Shown here piece by piece: positions 10,972 through 21,704 of a stretch of 64,000 bases of DNA. Each line of letters begins with the position of its first letter. Within the stretch, counting starts at the first letter, position 1. The notes under the pieces were generated by a model. That model was not told the DNA's origin, ran no database searches, and was given only the letters and a program-made list of their open reading frames with translations. This stretch comes from Rhynchosporium graminicola (Eukaryota; Ascomycota; Leotiomycetes; Helotiales; Ploettnerulaceae). The translations under genes were made by a program, and so were the position numbers. The DNA is taken from contig FJUW01000007.1 in assembly GCA_900074885.1 (NCBI GenBank), forward strand, positions 1,817,609 to 1,881,608, read 5' to 3'.

Positions 10972-13051
10972 TTTTATATATACAGGAGATGGCGGAGGTG
11001 TAGATGAATGCTATCGAGGTATTGAAAGATACATAGAAGGAAAGAGAGCAGTTGAAGAGAGAGACATCACCATTTCTGACTACCAGATATGAAAAGATGT
11101 CAAATGTGCTATCCAATCCACTTCTTGGAATATGCAGCAGCATTAATAACGCTGAAAATAATTATGACAGGCAATTGGAAAGGATAAATAGCAGTGATGA
11201 AAACGGGACGCAAGTGCATGGACAAAGAAGTCATGGATCGTATACGCCAATGATGATCATCATCACTGCCTATCCGGGTGTCCAAGAAATCCATTGACTT
11301 AAAGATTCAGCTCGATTGACAACTTGTCAATTAGATTGGGGGGTATCTTCCTGGATGGGGCGATGAACAGTGTGGAATAGGCCGGCGAAGAAGGCAAGGG
11401 ATCCCATCCCGGCAAGACACACGACGGTCTTGGGAACTTTAACAGTGTGCCTTATCTTTGATGCGGATGAGTGAGTCTAGATGACAATTCGTTACGCTTC
11501 GTAATAGAGTAATAGCGTCCCACGTGACAAGTAATGAGCAAAAAATCTTACGTAAGTGTGAAGACCGTACATATTTCTTGGAATGGTAATTATTATGAAG
11601 AGGGTCTGAGATCAAATTGGAATGTTGTTTAAAAAATCAAATCTGATTTGTGGTGTTTAGTGGAGGGCGTGGAAAAACACTCTTGTGGGAAAGGGGCTCG
11701 CTTGGAAGCCAATCAAAAGAGAGTTGTGATGTTTACAATTCGAGCACATATATATGCCGAACATTACTAAAGTAATACTTTCAAGTCATCTTGACATTTG
11801 ATGGCTTCGCTAAGTTGAAACATTGGCTTCGCCCGGGACGAACTTACCCTACCTCGATTCATTAGCCTAAAATTGACATCACTATTGAGTCTATATATGA
11901 ACACTGATGCTGCATAGCTATAACGGTGCCAAGTGCAATTCAAATTGATTGTTCTTCCAACCTTGCACACCGACCTTCAAAATGATCTTAAAAGATAGTA
12001 AGATACTACGAAAAGTTGAGGATGTAGCAAATAAAGAAGGAGGAAAAAAACAGCAAAAATCAATTGGAAACCCACACTCGGATGTGTGTGAGGTTCCAAC
12101 CTAGAAACGTATTTTTCATACGTTTTTTCGTATGCTCGTTCGGTTACCGTCGTTGTCGAATCGTTAGTCGTCGATGCGTGTTCGGGTACGCAGTTGTCAT
12201 GTTATCGTCGGCAACCAATTTGACCTGAACCACCGAAGTGGCCGCCCTTGGTATGCCAGAATCTACTTATTTGGTGCTATGTAATAACTAGCGAGGATGA
12301 CAGCTTGGAGGGTGACGAGCAAGATTTTCTTGATCTCGGGGCGAAAGGTGTTAGGATGACTTGAATCTCGAGGCTTCATGAAACTGTGACCCTGAATTCA
12401 CCCTCGTATCTACTTAAAGCTGTTGGCTTTTCAGTTCTGCATTATTGGTAGGTAAATTCGGCTCGATTTACCCGATGCGAAAGTAAACAAGGTTCATTTG
12501 TCGTCTCATCTCACCGCCCAAGATGTACGTCAATGAATCCTGAAGTTTTACCATGGTTAAGTATAGTGGATGAACGATATCTTCCTTTCATTTACCGCTT
12601 TACATGACACGTACATCATTGCTTTATGATGAAGGAAGTGCCGCGATCCAGCTCAACTTCTGTATGGCTAAGCTACCATAAATCATAGACACAATTGATT
12701 TGAAGCCCGCGCTTATCACCAACAGATTTCAAAAAATTTCACCTCCGTGATCAATATCTCAACAGCAGCTCCCAACAAACGCATATTGGTCCGAGTTGCG
12801 ACAGAAGCTAGGCTGGCTGCCTCGTCTGCGATATTCACCCGCCTCCCACGCTTCGAAAAATTCTTCTAGATCACTACCTAGAACTCTTCTATACATATAG
12901 ATGCCGTAAAGCCAAAGATTTTTCCTTTCATAACATCAGTCAACCACATCACCAATTGCACTTCGACAACCACACGCACAGATAACCATCACAATCCGAA
13001 TCTCTCGTTAGACTCAATATACAACACCGAAACTCAAACCAAACCACAAGC
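10972..13051. other. 2-kb intergenic region
   Basis: The region lies between the divergent starts of the MATE gene and the small secreted protein gene. No coding region was recognised on either strand. It holds a group of short inverted repeats at 12073-12125 (listed separately). An A/C-rich leader-like stretch at about 12930-13050 fits the 5' UTR of the secreted protein gene. Confidence 0.6.
12073..12125. repeat. Three adjacent short inverted repeats
   Basis: Within about 50 bp lie cacac/gtgtg (12073-12077 with 12084-12088), aggtt/aacct (12091-12102), and a perfect 8-bp stem aaacgtat/atacgttt (12105-12112 with 12118-12125) with a 5-nt loop, followed by a short T run. This is read directly from the sequence; function is unknown. 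A hairpin-forming transcript or a remnant of a small mobile element are both possible. Confidence 0.45.
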
Positions 13052-13368
13052 ATGAAATTTTCCAGCAACCTCGTCGCAGTCATCTGCCTTGTCCTCTCAG
13101 CTTCCATCATGGCCGCTCCTCAAGGTTTCATTTCCCAGGAGAGATGCGCTAATACGGGTGGCTACGGCTGTGGTACCAGCAACAACATTGTGAGTCTTCC
13201 CATACCTCCTCTCCAATACATCGATGTTTTTGGAACCTCTTGATCTAACGAGATCTCACACAGGTTGTCTGCAATACCTCCGGCAGATGGGTTTACGCCG
13301 CTTTCTGCGGCGGCATCCAGCACTGCACCTTGATCGATGGCCAGCCATACTGCGTTAATGGTACGTAG
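13052..13368 (+). CDS. Small secreted cysteine-rich protein (effector candidate)
   Basis: Exons 13052-13189 and 13264-13368 encode 80 residues. Residues 1-22 form a signal peptide with hydrophobic core LVAVICLVLSASIMA, and cleavage is likely near AA-PQ. The mature part, of just under 60 residues, has exactly six cysteines: RCANT, GYGCG, VVCNT, AAFCGG, QHCTL and PYCVN. That would allow three disulphides. The spacing C-G-rich-GC, then VxCNxSGxW, then C, then PYC near the end resembles a widespread type of small secreted protein in plant-associated ascomycetes. The product would be extracellular. The exon-2 frame reads straight into a stop at 13366. A donor-like gtacgt overlaps the last codons, so a third exon cannot be excluded. 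The gene has a long A/C-rich leader. Effector function is inference from size and composition only. Confidence 0.75.
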
Positions 13369-14111
13369 AAACACTATCTAACCTCCGTCATCTTTCAAGT
13401 ACCAATGCCCATTGTGGATTCATGCTTACACTCGTCTTACCTAGCTTAGATCAACTTAAAATCTTCTAAGCTTCGACCAGAATCATAACAAATTTCGGAG
13501 GGAAGATAGATGCTATTCTGGGCGTGGATCTTCTTGAGGTTACATACTGCGTGGATGCGTTGTCATTGCGGAAGGGTGAAGTTAGATCCTAATGCACTTT
13601 CAAAGTCACAGATGATACGTCTATTTGACCATATCCTTTGTCTTCTCTACTCCTTCATGTGCCATTTTGCTCTTCACTGTCCTTCTAGATCGTCTCGTGT
13701 GGGTAGGTAAGCTGCTCGATGATACCCAGAAACGATGCTGCTGTAGGTCTGACCCTTGTTTCCAGGAGCTCTCACTCTACGCAATGAGTATCTGAGTGAC
13801 GTAAAGGACGTAAAGTGGCTAGAAAATGAAAGCATGGCCGAGGAAGGAGCCACCATGTATGATCGACTTAGAGAAACTGGGAGAGAAGACTACGATCATC
13901 AGTCAAGAAACCACACAAAACATAAGCTTATCAAACTCATTTATACTCATTGTACAAGTACCTCACAGCAGGGGAAATTCCAGGTGGTCTAGCACAGCTA
14001 AGAAAAGGGTTTGTACACTGATCCTCTGTTCAAATGTTCAGTTCTCAAGGAAAGCAGAAATCGCAATTCGATCGCCAGTTTCGCGTTGCTCTCAGCAGAC
14101 CTTGATCTACA
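13369..14111. other. Intergenic region
   Basis: About 740 bp with several short open frames on both strands, none recognisable. It probably holds the 3' UTR of the secreted protein gene and the promoter of the next gene. Confidence 0.5.
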
Positions 14112-14728
14112 ATGGAGCACACTCTTCGTTCGAAAATATACACCAAAGCTAAGTTTTGGGACAAGTACCGTCTCTATCTTGGCGTGTATGGATTTAATAA
14201 CGTACCACATACCGAAGGAGAGTCAGTCCGCAATAGCTTATCCTTATTTAGGAAGTCCTTGAAGCTAACGTTATCAGTTTTCATTGGGCTCTCATAATTG
14301 GCCCCAAGGTCGAAAAGAATTCACCTGTCGTGGGTTTCAAATTTGTCAATTACGGCATCCATTGGAGAATGAAAGAGCAAGCCGTCAACGATATCCGCTA
14401 CGATTGTCAAAGTATGGTGGCTCGCATTGTTATCGCCAAGGTGGCGGATAGGGTACGACTCTTTGACCTGCTTCGAAAGGGTGCGGATCGTGCCTATCAC
14501 GATGACACGAAAACGTTCTCAGGCTGGATTGAAGCTATGCTTCAAACAAATATAGATGACGGGAAGTGCGTAGGCACAGCGGAGTTGGATTTTCAGAAGA
14601 TCACGGCATTCGCGGAAGATTACGTGATTAATAAGGCGCGCGCTGGGAGGTACGAGTTCAAGAATGAGGAAAGGTTCTTGCCAAAACCAACTTATGACTT
14701 GCTCGCAGGCAAAGAGTTGATACCATGA
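14112..14728 (+). CDS. Small fungal protein with HWALIIGP motif
   Basis: Exons 14112-14221 and 14278-14728 give 186 residues. Splicing the 56-nt intron (donor gtcagt, acceptor ttatcag) creates EGDFHWALIIGPKVEKN. That segment looks like the conserved Y/F-HWAL-x-x-GP core of an uncharacterised fungal family (DUF6540- or DUF6914-like; assignment uncertain). The rest is soluble, with a C-terminal half typical of that family: VARIVIAKVADRVRLFDLLR, then a Trp-Ile-Glu segment. There is no signal peptide or membrane segment. The upstream Met at 14112 gives a start 14 residues before the usual YRLYLGVYG strand. No enzymatic role is known to me. The intron is essential to the model: without it the upstream part is closed by stops. 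Confidence 0.6.
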
Positions 14729-15512
14729 GCGGAGGATCCCTTTTACCAGGAGGGCATAAGGTTACATGGGACACTTTGAAGACGGCTTCAAAGTTCTCTA
14801 TCGTTATTAGCGGTTTCTTTCCATGTCTCACTCCTCGGACTGAGTTTTTACAAGCGTTGGAATTAGCAGCGTTAAGATTAGCAGTGCTGAGATTATAATC
14901 TACCTCTCTTCTTTGATTACATCCCAAAACCACCTCTTTGTGTAATTGCAAGACTCAGGATACCAACTTGAAAACCTTCAATCATTGATCTTAACTATCT
15001 GATCGTCACAAATCATGCTGATAAAAGGGTTTCAAGCCACCACAGAAAACAGAAGCCGACCACGATCCTTCTTGCTCGACCATCGCAGCTGGGATAGCAG
15101 TCACGTTCCCGTCACTTATATGATATTCCAGGCGTGTATGTTCATTCGTTCCGCCTCCCAGCTAGCGATGGAATCCTTGCATCGTTTTGAGAAGTCCAAG
15201 GCGTGGTGTACGATAAAGCAAACGGAAATCGTACATCGGACCACCGAGACAGCTTGCTATACCTGTCAGCGGCGGCTCTATGGAACCAATCCTTTAATCG
15301 TGCTCTTCAGCTGCAAGAATGTCTTTTCGAGGGGTTCTTCAAGCGGCGGCTAAGCTCTTGTCGTTGAAGCGTTTAATGATGATGCATGCTCTATTCAGGT
15401 GCAGACTGTTGCTCCAGGCACATAGAAAACAAGGCCAGCCGTCAAATGACATATGTCGGTTCGCACTTGGGCACTGACGATCAATCAAACTGTGTGTCGA
15501 CGCCGTTGAAGT
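14729..15512. other. Intergenic region
   Basis: About 780 bp between the 3' ends of two convergent genes. A 112-codon open frame at 15015-15353 shows no family resemblance and no clear splice context, and I regard it as chance. Confidence 0.5.
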
Positions 15513-16633
15513 TCAAGGAGGGCCGAAAACCGTGACGATTCCATCCGTTCCGGCACAGCACCATTGATCACCCCGACCGTTCTCCTTCCATGCCACGCAA
15601 CTAATAACGTTCTTCCTTATCTTCTCCTTTCCATCCATTCCGATCTTCCTTTTTCCTTCAGCTTGCGAGCCCTCGACTTTGATCCTTTCGACCACTTCTC
15701 CACTCATCGTGTCCCAAACCATCACTTCTCCATCTGGTCCGCTGACATCCTCATTGCCGCATAGTACCCATCTATCCCTACTTCCAAAACCACTCCTTAA
15801 TCTGAACTCTTCATTCTTCCACCCTTGAGCCTTATAACTTTTTAACAAACCCCCATTATCTCTGTCCATCAAGCGTATCGAATTGTCCAACCCACCAACC
15901 AGCAGCCCCTTACCATCCCTCGTTCGCTCCAAACTCGTTACACTCGTTCCAATCACATCTGTCTCAGTTCTTCCAAACCTCAAATCGTAGCACCGTACCC
16001 TCCCATCTACACTTCCCGTTACAATCTCAAATTCAGACCCTCCTATCCCACCATCTCGGCCAGCAAGCACACAGCTTATCGAATCCCTGGCATCTTCCAA
16101 AACCATAATCGGCTTGTAGCTCTGACTTTTCAAATCCCATATCCTGACACTGGCATCAAAACTCCCACTGACCAACACACTGTCTCCCTGTCCGGCAAAT
16201 GTGACAGTGTTAACACGCGCGGTGTGGCCTTGATTTCCGCCTAGTCGCCTGATCGTTTGCGCGGTCCCTACATCCCAGAGAAATACAGAGCGGTCACCTC
16301 CTGCAGAGGCGAAGGTTGCATTGTCGTTCGCAACGCTGAGGGAGAGGACTTCGTAGCCGTGTGCGGAATATGTTTGAATTAATTGCGTAGGTTTCGGGGG
16401 AGCAAGAGGATCAGCTGGTCCAGATGAGGGACGAGAAGGGTTATAAAGACGGATCGATCGGTCAGCAGAGCCGGTGAGGATATAGGTTGATGGGGAAGAA
16501 GAATATGTTAATGCGTGAACCGGACCTGGAAAATCTTCAGCCTTGTCTACTGTACCTATACAAGTCGGGGAGCGGGGATGCACTTACCATTTGATCCTAG
16601 TAGTTGGGTCAAGGGTTTAGATGGGAACGCCAT
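15513..16633 (-). CDS. WD40 repeat protein, WDR83/MORG1-like
   Basis: A short first exon (16633-16588, encoding MAFPSKPLTQLLGSN) and a second exon (16555-15513) are separated by a 32-nt intron. Together they give 362 residues that form about seven WD repeats. Recognisable blade ends are GSADRSIRLYNPS, SAGGDRSVFLWDVGTAQTI, SGSFDASVRIWDLKSQ, TGSVDGRVRCYDLRFG, VGGLDNSIRLMDRDNGG, GEVMVWDTMSGEVV and the final AGTDGIVTVFGPP. The order GHTARVNTV, FDASVRIWD, DSIS, GRVRCYDLR is characteristic of the WDR83 (MORG1) family. That family is linked to spliceosomal complexes and acts as a MAP kinase scaffold in animals. A role in pre-mRNA splicing is the likely function here, by homology only. The start in exon 1 is preferred over a Met within the intron because MAFPSKP-type N termini are usual. 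Confidence 0.88.
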
Positions 16634-17630
16634 AGTCGCATAATGCCTGCGAGCGAAAATACTGCCCAATCGAGTTGCATTTTATAAAGCTTGAATCGGC
16701 TCCAAAAAGATATCCAGCTCTACGCCATGGACACTTGCGCGGCAGAATCGCCGAATATGGCCTAGCGCTCCCGAGCAGATATTGCTACCCAAGCTAGGTC
16801 TCGTCCGATTGAGGAGGTGTAAAGGGTGAGCTAATACAGTAGTGAGGTCGAAAGGCATTCAATCGTCATCTGTTCCCCAGCAATCACCGTATGAGCATAG
16901 CCCTGCGCGCCTGTTCAATACATGGAGGGAATCGGGGAGGCAAGGCGAGTACAGCATTCAATATCTTGGATGATCTAGATGCGTACCTATATAGGTACCT
17001 ATACGGTCTTCAAGTTTACTTACGGAGACGCCATGTATGTAGAGCTTGGGGAGATAGGGTGTATCAGGTACCTTACCTTACAAGCGGAATAGGAAGGTCC
17101 TAATTGAGGCTAGCGTATCTGGTGACTACTGCTTCTTTCAGCGCAACCTCCAGAAGGGAAACAATCTCAAACACAGAGAACCCACCTAATTAAGGTACTC
17201 GTCGTCCCCATGCCATTTAATATTTGCCTGTGTTAAGCAACTCCTTACGATAAAGCCGTGATTCCACCCCCTCACTTCGGAGTCCTCGTGGTCCTCCTGC
17301 GCTCTCTGATCACGTTCTACATTTTGTCTCGGGATGTACAGATTGAGAAGAGCTTCCTCGGTGTGACAAGAATTCTCGTTGCCTTAAAAACTTGGTTCAA
17401 TTGCCAAGCTCCGAAGCAGCTTGAAATAGACCGAGACTCAAGTCCGTCGTATTCTCGTCCATTCGCATCTCGTAACCTAGGTTTCTAACCACTTTTGTGG
17501 TAGCCTACAATATCTACGCTCAGTCTTGAACCTCGTTCGAGTCACGCTCCTGGTTTTTACTCTCCCAAGATTCGTGGCTAGTCAGGGCTAACTATTTAAG
17601 CGGACGACATGGAGATCCATAGATTACTTC
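16634..17630. other. Intergenic region
   Basis: About 1 kb upstream of the WDR83-like gene. It includes the run acctatataggtacctatac near 16985-17005, which is made of overlapping short repeats of ggtacctata. No coding region was recognised. Confidence 0.5.
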
Positions 17631-18612
17631 TTGATCCGGCATCGAGTCGTTCATCAGATGCTTCCAGCAGCAAAACGACAAGTCGTGATGCCTGGCCAAG
17701 GCGGCAGGAACCTGGATGCTGAGGCAGTTGATGAATCGTTCCCTACATTCACCCTGTTCCCAAAGCTGCCTATTGAGTTACGGATCAAGATCTGGGGCCA
17801 CGCTTGCTGTGTGACGCGGAACCTGGTATTGCACATGGAACAAAATCCTGATCAATACTACTTTTGGTCCTCCTCCCAGATCCCTGAGGTATTGCGACTT
17901 TGCCAGGAATCATGAGCAGAAGCTGTCAAACACTACAAACTTGACTTCGATGTCGAGCAGTCTAGATTTGCCATGGCTGTCAAGGCGGGACCAACGATCT
18001 ATATCAACTGGGCATACGATCGTGTATGTATCTTTGAGTTTGAACTTAATGAGGATCTGTTAGATCAAACACTCGAGCTACGTGAAAGATTCTCCAAGAA
18101 CAAGTTGCGATATCTTGGCCTCGAGCCCGGAACAGCACTCAGAATGGGTTGCTTGGCTAGTCACGAATCTTGTCTTTCCCACTTGTTGCAGCCCTATTCA
18201 GATGGCCATCATCTGCGAGAATTGAGTTTGCTCCGCCTCATTGTACGCGATATGTAATGCCCACGGGCCGCATACGGCTCCGCATTATCCCCGCGTCGTG
18301 GAAGATGGGGAAGAATACTTCTATTCTGCCATTGATGGCATCTACGAGGCAACGTCAGTAAGAGCTCATGAGCTAGCGATGCTTGATTCCCGTCAATGTG
18401 CAATGCTATCGACTATGCCGACTATGCTGTTCGATGTACGCTGTTTGACAGCCTTCGAGGAAGAAGACGGTATTCCAGGTTACGGACCGAAAATGCGGGA
18501 TGCTGTGGGAGATGGCAGAGTCCTTGCACGGAAGGGAGAATGCTGGAAGTACAAAACCAATTCCGATGAGTCGATTGTTGAAAGCGCCGGGTGTGACCGT
18601 ATACCTGGCTAG
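17631..18612 (+). pseudogene. Decayed 2EXR-domain protein gene
   Basis: The first part reads FTLFPKLPIELRIKIWGHAC, a clear match to the 2EXR domain start (F-box-like fungal domain of unknown function). It continues to VLRLCQES, then TGA at 17913-17915. The same frame goes on with AEAVKHYKLDFDVEQSRF, exactly what the family shows after VCRES-R. A CGA-to-TGA change (Arg to stop) is therefore the simplest explanation. Further on, the continuation moves to a second frame (RIRLRIIPASW, near 18265-18300) and then to a third (EDGEEYFYSAIDGIYEATS, from about 18300), implying two more frameshifts. No plausible splice sites repair these. The 5' and 3' limits are approximate. Function of 2EXR proteins is unknown. 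Confidence 0.72.
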
Positions 18613-19039
18613 CGACTTGATTTTACTTGGTGTTCCTCGTCAGCACTTGCATTCGGGCACTGGTGCGAAGCAGTTCTCGATGGCTCATGGTATGAAGCTT
18701 TAAAGAGCTACTTGGTACGTGCAGATCTTTAGCTGGAAACCAAGTTGCGTTCTTGCTCATTAGCATGTGTGCTTCTTTCATCAGTCGTCATTCTAGAATA
18801 CATGTCTCTCTGCTGCTTTCTGATGACATGGTTCTGGTGTACATGTCGTACAAATGCCACCTCCCCCCTGGACTACTCCATACCATTATTACACGCTAAA
18901 GTCTGCAGCCTCCATATTCCAGATTGAAAGCCAAGAAGACACCGCTCCATGGCCATGCGCAGAATTAGCACAAAAACCCCGATATTTCATCCCAACCTTA
19001 TACGCCTAATACATTCCCCTTTTCTGTCCATCCTTCACA
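18613..19039. other. Intergenic region
   Basis: About 430 bp between the decayed 2EXR gene and the zinc-ribbon gene. It shows short unconvincing open frames only. Confidence 0.5.
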
Positions 19040-19568
19040 TCACCCGTAATGCATATTCTGCTGCGGCTTAGGTGCCCCAGGTCCTCCCGACGGCCCTGCT
19101 CCAGGCCCACCGCCACCCCAACCTGCCGGCGCACCACCTGGCTGCTGCTGATGCTGTAACAGCACGCCACCGCCTCCCCCGCCATCTTTCATAGCAATAA
19201 CGTCCTGCCTATTTGGTAGCGGCTGTGCGAAATTGCAGATCGAGCAGACAACGTCTTCATAGCCGTGAATACTGAGCGGGATAACAGGGATGAAACAGAA
19301 TGTGAACCATGGGTTGCGCTTGATGACTCTGGCGGAGTAATTTCCCTGATTTCCGTTGTTAGATTTGAGTAGGCACATAGGTAAGAATGGGGGAAGCGGC
19401 GTACACAGTTATGACATTGGCAGATGACTCCATCGTAGCCTTGTAGTTGTTTGGAGAACTCTGGAGCAAAAATCAGTAAGACTGTTCAGCACTGATCTGA
19501 TCCGCGCAGGGAGGCGCAAAGATCCTGGGGTACGAACCATGCTCTCCGCAGGTGAAGATGAAACACAT
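19040..19568 (-). CDS. Zinc-ribbon protein (zinc_ribbon_15 type)
   Basis: Three exons, 19568-19538, 19460-19405 and 19345-19040, encode 130 residues. The N terminus MCFIFTCGEHEFSKQLQGY joins to ICQCHNC|GNYSARVIK. This is followed by NPWFTFCFIPVIPLSIHGYE, a short hydrophobic stretch, and VVCSICNFAQPLPNR. The CxxC of QCHNC and the CxxC of CSIC form the expected zinc-ribbon ligands; the hydrophobic segment between them is a hallmark of this fungal family. The C-terminal 50 residues are low complexity, rich in Gly, Pro and Gln. All splice junctions keep frame, with the last at a codon boundary. The molecular role is unknown. The gene is divergently arranged with the F-box gene and likely shares its promoter region. 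Confidence 0.85.
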
Positions 19569-19910
19569 GTTGACTGTCGGCCTCTTGGTGTTGTATTTGA
19601 TAACCTAGGCTCCGTTTCCTTCGCGATGTTGTAGGAGGAAGAGAAGTTGAATCGATTGCGCATCAGTTATGAGCTGAAGTGCTGAAGTGGCTGTGTCCAA
19701 CGCCAATTCCTAGCCAAGAAAGAACTTGAGAACATCTCAAACCGGCCTTCCGGCGATCATCCATGTAAATAAAAAGCTTTGACCACACTGCAGTGCTAGT
19801 TCCCGTCCGTCAGAGATGTCGATAACGATAAGATTAATATCAATGACATCTTGTCGATACGATAATAGGGGGATTGATGCGATCAACCATCTATATTTAC
19901 GTATCAGTCG
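19569..19910. promoter_or_regulatory. Shared divergent promoter region
   Basis: A 342-bp gap separates the start codons of the zinc-ribbon gene (minus) and the F-box gene (plus). It must hold both promoters. No TATA box is obvious near either start. The stretch 19817-19875 is rich in cgataa/atcgat-type words. Confidence 0.5.
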
Positions 19911-21704
19911 ATGCCTCCTAAACGTCGCCGCTCGATCGCGAGCCCTGAACATGAGCTGCCAGTTCAGAAACGATCTCGTGGTCCTCCACCACAATCTCTT
20001 CCACCTCGTACGCTCAACCATGTCTCGAGACTCTCCGATGAGCTCTTGATTCGCATACTCCATCTGCTACCTCTTCCAACTCTTCTCCGAAGTCATCTAG
20101 TTTCGCATCGCCTCTACCGACTCTCCTCGGACTCTCAGATATGGAAGAATCTCTACTATGACCGCTTTGTATTGCCTCGAGCATTGCGAATACCTGGGAT
20201 CAAAAATGCGCCACCGAGAGACGAATCATTGGTCTTTAGTTCTAGGAGGAGTAAATGGCTTAGCGAAGATGTGTTGGTAAATAGAGGAGATGGCAAGAGA
20301 ACGGATTGGAAAAGTCGTTACAGGTTGAGGCATAATTGGAGTAGAGGTGTTTGCGAAGTACGGGAGATCAGCCTTAGAGAGGAGAGGAGTAAAGGGATGC
20401 TGGTCAGGATGGCAGAGGGAGTGGTTCTGACAGTTGATGAGCATGATGGCTTGAGAGGCTGGGATCTGAAAGGGAAAGGGCTCATAGCTCAGTCTGCGCT
20501 TGAGAATGGCGAGGCCCCTACGTGTTTGGCTGTAGATGAGCAGGATGGAAGTGGAGGACTTGGTGTTGCTGTAGGTTTTGAAGATGGTGGCTGGAGGACA
20601 TGGAAGCTAGATCTCACGGAGAAGAAATTCGTCGAGGGACATCGGCATCCGCCTTCGAGTAACGGGATGCTGAGCGCTGTTGCTTTTGCATACCCATATC
20701 TGCTTACCATTACGGAAGAGCAGCTACTGTCTCTCTATTCGTTTTCTCCAGTTCCTGTCGACGAATTTGTGTTATCTGAGCCTCTACAAATACCCTTGGA
20801 GATAATGGAAGTTCAGGAACTCGGGGAAGTGCTGTCATCGCCACCTGCAGCGCCCCGAGAGGAGGCTAAAACTTCACCTCTGGATCAGCCAGGCCAACCT
20901 CGTCTTCTAGCGTCTCTCAAATCACACACGTCCTGGCCACCACTCTCACTCTCAATCCGCACAACCCCAACAACACTTATAGCGAGTATAGCCTACACCC
21001 TTCAGACCTACACCTCTGGCTATACTGTCGGGCTCCAAGAACTGCACCTATCGCTTACTACAGGAAGTGTGATATTCTCCCGTCTCACATCTGCTCTCCC
21101 TCAAGGCTTCACATCAATATTACCTGCTACATCCTCAACACCACCATCGCCATCTTCCACATCAGAAACTTTTACTGGAAGCAGCTCGAGAAATGAATCT
21201 AGTTGCCCAACATCCCTCTCCTACTCTCATCCATACATCCTAGCAACTCATCCAGACAATACGCTTACCCTCTACCTCTGCAACTCGACCGCCTCCACGC
21301 TAACCATCTCACCCGGCACTAAACTCTGGGGTCACACATCCTCCGTCTCATCCGCCGAGATCACACCACGTGGAAAAGCCGTCAGTGTGTCGACACGCGG
21401 AAACGAGTTACGCGTTTGGGAACTTGAGGGTGGGTTAAGTAGTTCTTCAAGCGGATTCAACGCAGGTTTGAAGAAGCGAGGGCGAATAGGTGTTGAGAAG
21501 AGCGTTGTGGTCAGACCGACTGCTTCTAAAGACGAAAAGCAGCTCCCGAGTCTGGGGGCGCATAGACATTTCCGTGATGAAGATTCCGACGATGATTCTG
21601 GTTGGAGTAGGAGGTGGGTGGGTTTCGATGATGAAGTTGTCATTGTGTTGAAGGAGAGTGGGAACATCGGGAGGCAGGCACTCATGGTTTATGATTTTAC
21701 ATGA
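19911..21704 (+). CDS. F-box protein with WD40-like C-terminal region
   Basis: A single-exon gene of 597 residues. A basic N terminus (MPPKRRRSIASPEHELPVQK) precedes an F-box at about 38-82, read as LSDELLIRILHLLPLPTLLR followed by VSHRLYRLSSDSQIWKNLY. F-box proteins bind Skp1 and present substrates to SCF ubiquitin ligases. The downstream region has loosely repeated blades such as GVVLTVDEHDGLRGWDLKG, LGVAVGFEDGGWRTWKLD, HPYILATHPDNTLTLYLC and LWGHTSSVSSAEITPRGKA followed by STRGNELRVWELEGG, so a degenerate beta-propeller is likely. It resembles F-box/WD proteins, which recognise phosphorylated substrates, but I cannot name the orthologue. Several serine-rich linkers lie between about 410 and 440. 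The first Met sits near the beginning of the open frame. Confidence 0.85.
   Translation: MPPKRRRSIASPEHELPVQKRSRGPPPQSLPPRTLNHVSRLSDELLIRILHLLPLPTLLRSHLVSHRLYRLSSDSQIWKNLYYDRFVLPRALRIPGIKNAPPRDESLVFSSRRSKWLSEDVLVNRGDGKRTDWKSRYRLRHNWSRGVCEVREISLREERSKGMLVRMAEGVVLTVDEHDGLRGWDLKGKGLIAQSALENGEAPTCLAVDEQDGSGGLGVAVGFEDGGWRTWKLDLTEKKFVEGHRHPPSSNGMLSAVAFAYPYLLTITEEQLLSLYSFSPVPVDEFVLSEPLQIPLEIMEVQELGEVLSSPPAAPREEAKTSPLDQPGQPRLLASLKSHTSWPPLSLSIRTTPTTLIASIAYTLQTYTSGYTVGLQELHLSLTTGSVIFSRLTSALPQGFTSILPATSSTPPSPSSTSETFTGSSSRNESSCPTSLSYSHPYILATHPDNTLTLYLCNSTASTLTISPGTKLWGHTSSVSSAEITPRGKAVSVSTRGNELRVWELEGGLSSSSSGFNAGLKKRGRIGVEKSVVVRPTASKDEKQLPSLGAHRHFRDEDSDDDSGWSRRWVGFDDEVVIVLKESGNIGRQALMVYDFT

Noticed and set aside
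15015..15353. Open frame of 112 codons
   Set aside because: Composition and splice context give no support; no family resemblance.
17619..17640. 22-nt word catagattacttc..atccgg shared with about 25045-25066 (two mismatches)
   Set aside because: A match of this length and quality is close to what chance allows in 64 kb, and flanks do not align.
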